Translations under genes and position numbers: made by a program
Part shown: piece after piece, positions 59,731 through 64,000 of the stretch
Position numbering within the stretch: the stretch's first letter is position 1
Layout: every line of letters starts with the position of its first letter
Notes under the pieces: model-generated
Seen by the model: only the letters and a program-made list of their open reading frames with translations
Databases searched by the model: none
What the model was told of the DNA's origin: nothing
Origin: Bordetella sp. 02P26C-1
GTDB lineage: Bacteria > Pseudomonadota > Gammaproteobacteria > Burkholderiales > Burkholderiaceae_B
Assembly (NCBI RefSeq): GCF_009763255.1
Contig: NZ_WSJB01000018.1
Coordinates: forward strand, 62,001-126,000
Length of the DNA stretch: 64,000 nucleotides
Direction: 5' to 3'

Positions 59731-60675
59731 TCAAGGCTGTGTGGCAATATCGAGCGCGCGCTCGAGCGAGACGCGAATCATCTCGCCATGGCCATGCTGC
59801 GGGAAGGTTTCATACGTCACGTTCGCGCCCCCCTGGCGCAGGCCTTCTGCCATATCGCCGATGATGGCGCGGGGGTTTTCAACGGGCGCTTGCCCCGGCT
59901 TGGCGCGCGGCAGATTCGGCATGGGCCGATTCGGGTCGCGCGGCTTGGTGCCCACAAAGACAGCCACCGCTTTGCCCGCGGCTTGTTTGGCGTCGAACGC
60001 TTGCCACTCGCGCACCAGGACGCCATCGTTCCACCAGGCAGAGGGATCGCCCGCCACATAGCGCGCGAACGCCGCGGGCCGCGTGAACAAAGTGTGCAGC
60101 GTGAACAGGCCCCCATAGGAATGGCCCCACAGCATTTCCTTGCGCGAATTCACGGCGGTGCGCGATTTCACCAACGGCTGGATAACGGACTGTATGTAGT
60201 CCAAAAAGATATCCGCCCCGCCGCCCGCGCGCCCACGGTCGTCTTCCTGATGGACGCGCTGGCCGTTCTCGTAGGTGGGCGGCGTGTAGTCGAACGCGCG
60301 CGACACCACATCATTGCGGGTCGGCACGTCATAACCGATGGCAACCAGCACGGGCGGATGTCCGCTATTGGCGAGCTTGGCCAGATCGTCATCTTGCAAC
60401 GTCGCCATCGCTGCATTGCCATCAAGCATATAAAGCACTGGATATCCGCCCGCAGGCGCCGGGGCGCGGGGAATGGAAATATCAATGCGGTAATGTCGCT
60501 TGCCATCGGCCGAATCAAGCATATGGCGCTCGAATTGATACCAGGAAGACGGCCGGTCCATGACGGTTTCTCCCACCAGTTGCATGCCCGGCGCGGGCTC
60601 GGCCACCGGCGTCTGGGCATAGACGCTTGCGGCCCCCAGGACACTGCACAGCGACAGGATGGAGAGTCTGATCAT
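59731..60675 (-). CDS. Alpha/beta hydrolase, IroE/Fes-like esterase (COG2819 type)
   Basis: A 314-residue exported hydrolase: signal peptide MIRLSILSLCSVLGAASVYAQ, then an alpha/beta fold with YPVLYMLDGNAAM, the nucleophile elbow MLWGHSYGGLF and a catalytic-His segment PQHGHGEMI. Relatives include the siderophore esterases IroE and BesA and unspecific esterases. A Fur-box-like sequence about 100 nt upstream (60774-60793) would fit a siderophore role, but this is inference. I start at ATG 60675; a longer in-frame reading has no support. Confidence 0.84.
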   Translation of the reverse strand: MIRLSILSLCSVLGAASVYAQTPVAEPAPGMQLVGETVMDRPSSWYQFERHMLDSADGKRHYRIDISIPRAPAPAGGYPVLYMLDGNAAMATLQDDDLAKLANSGHPPVLVAIGYDVPTRNDVVSRAFDYTPPTYENGQRVHQEDDRGRAGGGADIFLDYIQSVIQPLVKSRTAVNSRKEMLWGHSYGGLFTLHTLFTRPAAFARYVAGDPSAWWNDGVLVREWQAFDAKQAAGKAVAVFVGTKPRDPNRPMPNLPRAKPGQAPVENPRAIIGDMAEGLRQGGANVTYETFPQHGHGEMIRVSLERALDIATQP

Positions 60676-60773
60676 GGACGCAATCCTTAAATTGATTCGA
60701 AGATGGTTTGCATCGGGACATGCCGCAACCTCTCGCGGCATGGCCGCGATTTTCACGCAGACCTGGAGGTGTA

Positions 60774-60793
60774 AATGAGAATAGATACGGATT
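60774..60793. promoter_or_regulatory. Possible Fur box upstream of the esterase gene
   Basis: The plus strand reads AATGAGAATAGATACGGATT. Its first nine bases match the AATGAGAAT half of many Fur boxes, while the second half is poor. It lies 99-118 nt upstream of the minus-strand esterase start. This is a weak single-half match. Confidence 0.3.
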
Positions 60794-60910
60794 CTAACCC
60801 CAGGGAAAGGTCGACCGGGCGAGATCGTCTTGGGCCGCCGCCAGGTGTCCAGCCTGCGGGCGGTGGCGGCAAAGATATTTGTCGGGCTGCTTGGTTTGTT
60901 AGTACTATTT

Positions 60911-60953
60911 CGCCAAGAATTCTCTATCCGCACAAATGTTCGTATAGAGAACA
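60911..60953 (-). promoter_or_regulatory. Candidate IclR operator upstream of the dehydrogenase gene
   Basis: Read on the minus strand this 43-nt stretch aligns ungapped with 63682-63724 upstream of the IclR gene, sharing TGTTCTnnATAnGAAC and then nTTnGTnC and AnAGAA. It also contains ATGTTC (60936-60941) facing GAACAT (60949-60954) and TTCTCTAT (60920-60927) facing ATAGAGAA (60944-60951). The shared half-sites suggest one regulator at both loci. Confidence 0.55.
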
Positions 60954-61016
60954 TACATCGCAGCAGGCATAGCCCGACGTCGTCGCCGTGCCACGTCGCC
61001 TCCGGAGAATTACGAC

Positions 61017-61949
61017 ATGGATCACCCCATTCAGACCCTCGCCGTGATTGGCGCAGGCGCCATGGGCAGCGGAATCGCCGCCCTCTACGCCGCGAAAGGC
61101 ATCGACGTCGTGCTGATCGACCCCGTCCCGGGCGCACTGTCACGGGCCGCCGAAGTCATCGACCGGCAGTTGGGGGTCTATGCGCCGGACGGCGTGGCCG
61201 AGGCGCGCCGTCGAATCCGCATGGACGAGGGCCTGGAAGCCGCCTGCGCGGGCGACCTAGTGATCGAGGCCATTCCGGAAAAACTCGAACTTAAACGCAA
61301 CGTGTTCGCCCGGCTGGATACCTTGTGCCCCGCCGAGTCGATCTTTGCCACCAACACGTCGGGCCTGTCCATTAACGCGATTGCCGACTCGGTCACGCGA
61401 CGCGATCGTTTCGTGGGCACGCACTTCTTCACCCCGGCAGACGTCATACCCTTGGTGGAAGTCGTGCGCAATGACGACACCTCGACCGACACCGTCGAGC
61501 GCGTCATGGCGTCGCTGCGGTATGTGGGCAAGCGGCCCGTCCTCGTCAACCGCGACATCCCAGGCTTTATCGCCAACCGCATTCAACATGCACTGGCGCG
61601 CGAAGCGATCTCGCTATTGGAGCAAAGTGTCGCCAGCGCCGAGGACATCGACGAAGTGGTCAAGTGGAGCCTGGGCATCCGCCTGGCGATAACCGGCCCT
61701 CTGGAACAGCGCGATATGAATGGCATCGATGTCCACCATGCCATCGCGACCTATTTGTACCCGGACCTGGAAAACCGCACGACGCCCTCGCCGCTATTGG
61801 CGCAAAAGGTCGCTGACGGCCATCTGGGCGCCAAGACCGGCCAAGGCTTCTACTCCTGGCCTGCCGAGACACGCGAGCAAACTCTGCGCGACAAGAGCGC
61901 GACCCTGACAGAGCTGGTCGCCTTGCTGCAAAAGCGCCGTGCCGACTGA
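61017..61949 (+). CDS. 3-hydroxyacyl-CoA dehydrogenase
   Basis: A 310-residue NAD-dependent dehydrogenase oxidising 3-hydroxyacyl-CoA. The cofactor loop is VIGAGAMGSGIAALYA; the catalytic His is in FVGTHFFTPADVIPLVEVV (motif GTHFFTPADV), and NTSGLSINAIA and PGFIANRIQHAL are typical. Single-domain short form (PaaH/FadB2-like), without the hydratase part of FadB. Preceded by an IclR-like operator, followed after 104 nt by an SDR. The set with a CoA-transferase suggests degradation of a keto acid or aromatic side chain; substrate unknown. Confidence 0.9.
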   Translation: MDHPIQTLAVIGAGAMGSGIAALYAAKGIDVVLIDPVPGALSRAAEVIDRQLGVYAPDGVAEARRRIRMDEGLEAACAGDLVIEAIPEKLELKRNVFARLDTLCPAESIFATNTSGLSINAIADSVTRRDRFVGTHFFTPADVIPLVEVVRNDDTSTDTVERVMASLRYVGKRPVLVNRDIPGFIANRIQHALAREAISLLEQSVASAEDIDEVVKWSLGIRLAITGPLEQRDMNGIDVHHAIATYLYPDLENRTTPSPLLAQKVADGHLGAKTGQGFYSWPAETREQTLRDKSATLTELVALLQKRRAD

Positions 61950-62053
61950 CCGACGCCCTGCCTGTTGATGAAGAAAAGATCAGGCCGATCACACAAGTGC
62001 CGTCAGGCCCGTGTGCGAGTCATGGAACGATCGACACCTATGAGAGGAGCACC

Positions 62054-62779
62054 ATGAAACCCCAAGCATATCTGGTCACCGGCGGCAGCGCGGGCATTGG
62101 CGCGGCCATCGTCAGCGCGCTGTTAAAGGCCGGCCACCGCGTCATCAACATCGACTACCGCCTTCCCGAGGTTTCGCCCGAGGGGCTCATTTCCATTCAG
62201 GCCGACCTGACCGACACCGCGCAGACGCAGGCCGCCGTGGCTCAAGCCCGCCGCGACCACGCCATCATCGGGCTGGTGAACAATGCTGGCGCTACACGGC
62301 CGGGCACAGTCGACACCGCGACGCTGGAAGATCTGGACTATGTGTTCGCGCTGCATCTGCGCACGGCGATGATCCTGGCGCAGGCGGTGGTGCCCGATAT
62401 GCGCGAGGCGGGATTCGGGCGCATCGTCAACATGTCCTCGCGCGCCGCGCTGGGCAAGCCCGATCGCGTGGCGTATTCGGCCACCAAGGCCGGCCTGGTC
62501 GGCATGACCCGCACGCTGGCGATGGAACTGGGTGCGGACGGCATCACGGTCAACGCAATCGGCCCCGGCCCGATCGCCACCGATCTGTTTCGCAACAGCA
62601 ATCCCGATGGCGCGCCGCAGACGCAGCGCATCATCAACAGCATCGTCGTCAAACGCCTGGGAACTCCCGAGGATGTGGCGCGCGCGGCGATGTTCTTCCT
62701 ATCGCCGGACAATGGCTTTGTCACGGGCCAGATGCTGTACGTCTGTGGCGGCACTACCTTGGGCGTAGCGCCAATCTGA
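62054..62779 (+). CDS. SDR-family oxidoreductase (FabG-like)
   Basis: A 241-residue classical SDR. Cofactor loop VTGGSAGIGAAIV, NNAGAT motif, catalytic Ser in VNMSSRAALGKPD and YSATKAGLVG giving the YxxxK pair; LGTPEDVARAAMFFLSP near the end. ATG 62054 has GAGAGGAG upstream, so the longer in-frame reading is rejected. It lies 104 nt after the dehydrogenase on the same strand, probably in the same operon, and could be a 3-hydroxyacid or 3-oxoacyl reductase. Confidence 0.88.
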   Translation: MKPQAYLVTGGSAGIGAAIVSALLKAGHRVINIDYRLPEVSPEGLISIQADLTDTAQTQAAVAQARRDHAIIGLVNNAGATRPGTVDTATLEDLDYVFALHLRTAMILAQAVVPDMREAGFGRIVNMSSRAALGKPDRVAYSATKAGLVGMTRTLAMELGADGITVNAIGPGPIATDLFRNSNPDGAPQTQRIINSIVVKRLGTPEDVARAAMFFLSPDNGFVTGQMLYVCGGTTLGVAPI

Positions 62780-62819
62780 CATGCAGGCTATGCCCCGGAC
62801 CGCGACGCAAGGCAGTGCC

Positions 62820-63620
62820 TTAACGCTGCCGCAAAGCCTGGTTGATCTGCTCGGCCGCTTGACGCAGCGGCGGCAGGAACGCCTCGACCATCTCATCGCT
62901 GGGGTACCGGCTCGCGTGTCCGCTGACATTCATCGCGCCGATCACCCGCCCGCTGCGATCGACGATCGGCACCGCGACGGATTGCAGGCCCAGCTCCAAC
63001 TCTTGGACCACGCACGCATAGCCATCGGCGCGTACTTGCGCGAGCCGCTGCTTCAGCTTCTCGATGTTTGTGATGCTATGCGGCGTATGCGCGCGGATGT
63101 CGCTGGCCGCGAGCAGTCGGTCTCGCTCGGTGTCTGGCAAACCCGCCAGCAACACGCGCCCCATGGATGTCGCCCAAGCCGGCAGGCGGCTGCCGACTGC
63201 CAGATTGATGCTCATGACTTTGTGACGCGACAGTCGCAGGATGTAGACGATGTCCGTCCCATCCAAGACGGAGACGGAACACGACTCCCGGGTTGCCTCG
63301 GCGACCTCTTCCATGTACGGCTGAGCGAGATCCCACAACGGCATGGCCGACAGGTAGGAATAACCCAGCTCCAGGATACGCGGCGTGAGCGAAAACTGTC
63401 GCCCGTCGATCGCCACATAGCCCAGCTGCGCCAAGGTGAGCAGAATCCGCCGCGCGCCGGCACGCGTCAATCCAGTCTGCGCGGCCACCTCCGACAAGGT
63501 CATGTGTGGCCGTTGCGGGCCAAACGCCCGTATCACCGACAGCCCGCGCGCGAACGATTGCACGTAGGTGTCGCCGGGTTGCTTTGTGTCTTCCATATCC
63601 GTCACGCCTTCAGTGCCCAT
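62820..63620 (-). CDS. IclR-family transcriptional regulator
   Basis: A 266-residue IclR-type regulator. The winged HTH is MTLSEVAAQTGLTRAGARRILLTL (motif TGLTRAGARR) after VQSFARGLSVIRAF, the PcaR/PobR-subgroup opening; the C-terminal effector domain contains GSRLPAWATSMGRVLLA and ISVSGHASR-like MNVSGHASRY. ATG 63620 and 63596 are both possible; neither has a clear ribosome site. Divergent from the CoA-transferase, convergent with the SDR. Members of this subgroup regulate aromatic and beta-ketoadipate catabolism. Confidence 0.9.
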   Translation of the reverse strand: MGTEGVTDMEDTKQPGDTYVQSFARGLSVIRAFGPQRPHMTLSEVAAQTGLTRAGARRILLTLAQLGYVAIDGRQFSLTPRILELGYSYLSAMPLWDLAQPYMEEVAEATRESCSVSVLDGTDIVYILRLSRHKVMSINLAVGSRLPAWATSMGRVLLAGLPDTERDRLLAASDIRAHTPHSITNIEKLKQRLAQVRADGYACVVQELELGLQSVAVPIVDRSGRVIGAMNVSGHASRYPSDEMVEAFLPPLRQAAEQINQALRQR

Positions 63621-63681
63621 GGCGGCCAACGCTATGAGCCGCAACTGCCCCTGCCGCCATAAAGCAGGCCACAGCTTTATT

Positions 63682-63724
63682 CGAACAATGTTCTTTGAAT
63701 GAACGAAAGTTCTTATCAAGAACA
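63682..63724 (-). promoter_or_regulatory. Candidate IclR operator in the iclR/CoA-transferase divergent region
   Basis: Contains GAACaatGTTC (63683-63693), GAACgaaaGTTC (63701-63712) and a further GAAC at 63720-63723. Read on the minus strand it aligns with 60911-60953 (about 25 of 43 positions identical). It lies 62 nt upstream of the IclR start and 37 nt upstream of the CoA-transferase ATG, suiting control of both. Confidence 0.6.
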
Positions 63725-63760
63725 AATTATGACATGCCCCTTTAACTGCGGATATTTCCC

Positions 63761-64000
63761 ATGATTTCTAAGCTCGTTGATTCCGCGGCGGCCGCCCTGG
63801 CCGACGTCCCGGACGGTGCGACCGTCATGATTGGCGGCTTTGGCACGGCCGGCCAACCCATCGAACTCATAGACGCCCTGCTCGCACAAGGCGCGCGAGA
63901 CCTCACCATCGTCAATAACAATGCCGGCAACGGCACCACGGGTCTGGCCGCGCTATTAGGCGCGGGACGCGTGCGCAAGATCATCTGCTCGTTCCCGCGC
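63761..64000 (+). CDS. CoA-transferase alpha subunit (PcaI/ScoA-like), partial at window end
   Basis: Eighty codons are present before the window ends. The start MISKLVDSAAAALADVPDG and the motif VMIGGFGTAGQP, followed by LTIVNNNAGNG and KIICSFPR, match the alpha subunit of 3-oxoacid or 3-oxoadipate CoA-transferase, which moves CoA from succinyl-CoA to a 3-keto acid. The beta subunit should lie just beyond the edge. Preceded by the IclR-type operator array. Whether the substrate is 3-oxoadipate or acetoacetate cannot be told from this part. Confidence 0.9.
   Translation, partial: MISKLVDSAAAALADVPDGATVMIGGFGTAGQPIELIDALLAQGARDLTIVNNNAGNGTTGLAALLGAGRVRKIICSFPR

Larger units (their letters stand above)
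60676..61016. other. Divergent regulatory region, esterase / 3-hydroxyacyl-CoA dehydrogenase
   Basis: The 341-nt gap between two divergent starts holds no credible gene. Its notable parts are the possible Fur box at 60774-60793 and the IclR-type operator at 60911-60953, which ends 63 nt before the dehydrogenase ATG. A GGAG-type site precedes the ATG at about 61002-61006. Confidence 0.6.

Overview
The window is typical chromosomal DNA of a GC-rich betaproteobacterium, most likely family Alcaligenaceae (Bordetella/Achromobacter-like). This is inferred from gene content and order and was not checked against a database. Almost every gene is a recognisable core or metabolic gene. I see no tRNA, rRNA, CRISPR array, insertion sequence, prophage or transposase.

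Layout. 0.03-3.5 kb: phoB-phoR and serA. 3.5-7.6 kb: a LysR regulator divergent from a VOC protein and the 5-oxoprolinase genes pxpB-pxpC-pxpA. 7.65-8.68 kb: a 1-kb convergent intergenic region holding two inverted copies of a roughly 290-nt structured element. 8.7-15.6 kb: a giant FAD/Fe-S oxidase (DUF3683 type), yqaA, ilvA and apt. 15.7-22.9 kb: a cytochrome bd operon on the minus strand, in transcription order GbsR-type regulator, cydA, cydB, small cydX, cydD, cydC. 23.2-24.4 kb: purT. 24.5-30.4 kb: kdsD-kdsC-lptC-lptA-lptB-hpf-ptsN-hprK (Kdo synthesis, LPS export, nitrogen PTS). 30.4-32.5 kb: two c-type cytochromes on the other strand. 32.7-38.6 kb: rapZ-rlpA, ogt-rsmI, yraN-gmhA-dolP and a TlpA-like thioredoxin. 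38.8-45.1 kb: a MetQ-like binding protein, argB with a HAD nucleotidase and slmA, a PhyH-type dioxygenase, an AI-2E permease and a LysR regulator. 45.3-51.4 kb: a three-gene RND efflux operon. 51.5-60.7 kb: deoxyribonucleotidase, an SDR, ilvD, a GNAT acetyltransferase, queC, ppc and an esterase. 61-64 kb: 3-hydroxyacyl-CoA dehydrogenase, an SDR, an IclR regulator and the start of a CoA-transferase alpha subunit, cut by the window end.

Cell-envelope biogenesis dominates the middle: kdsD/kdsC make Kdo, lptC/A/B export LPS, gmhA starts heptose synthesis, and rlpA and dolP act on the envelope. hprK, ptsN and rapZ are nitrogen-PTS-linked regulators. The cyd block encodes an oxidase, its small subunit and its assembly transporter. 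The right end looks like an acyl-CoA or beta-keto-acid catabolic locus under IclR control.

The strongest unexplained signal is the pair of elements at 7749-8042 (+) and 8304-8591 (-). Each has a perfect 30-bp outer stem, an invariant TTCA/AGGC internal loop, an 8-bp second stem, inner hairpins, a 93-94-nt linker and a perfect 15-bp terminal hairpin. Between the copies 17 stem positions differ, yet every pairing is kept, so the conserved property is structure. Each copy lies about 100 nt downstream of a convergent gene, on that gene's strand. Second is a 20-bp-periodic array of alternating TGTCGAT half-sites at 52949-53047, also in a convergent gap.
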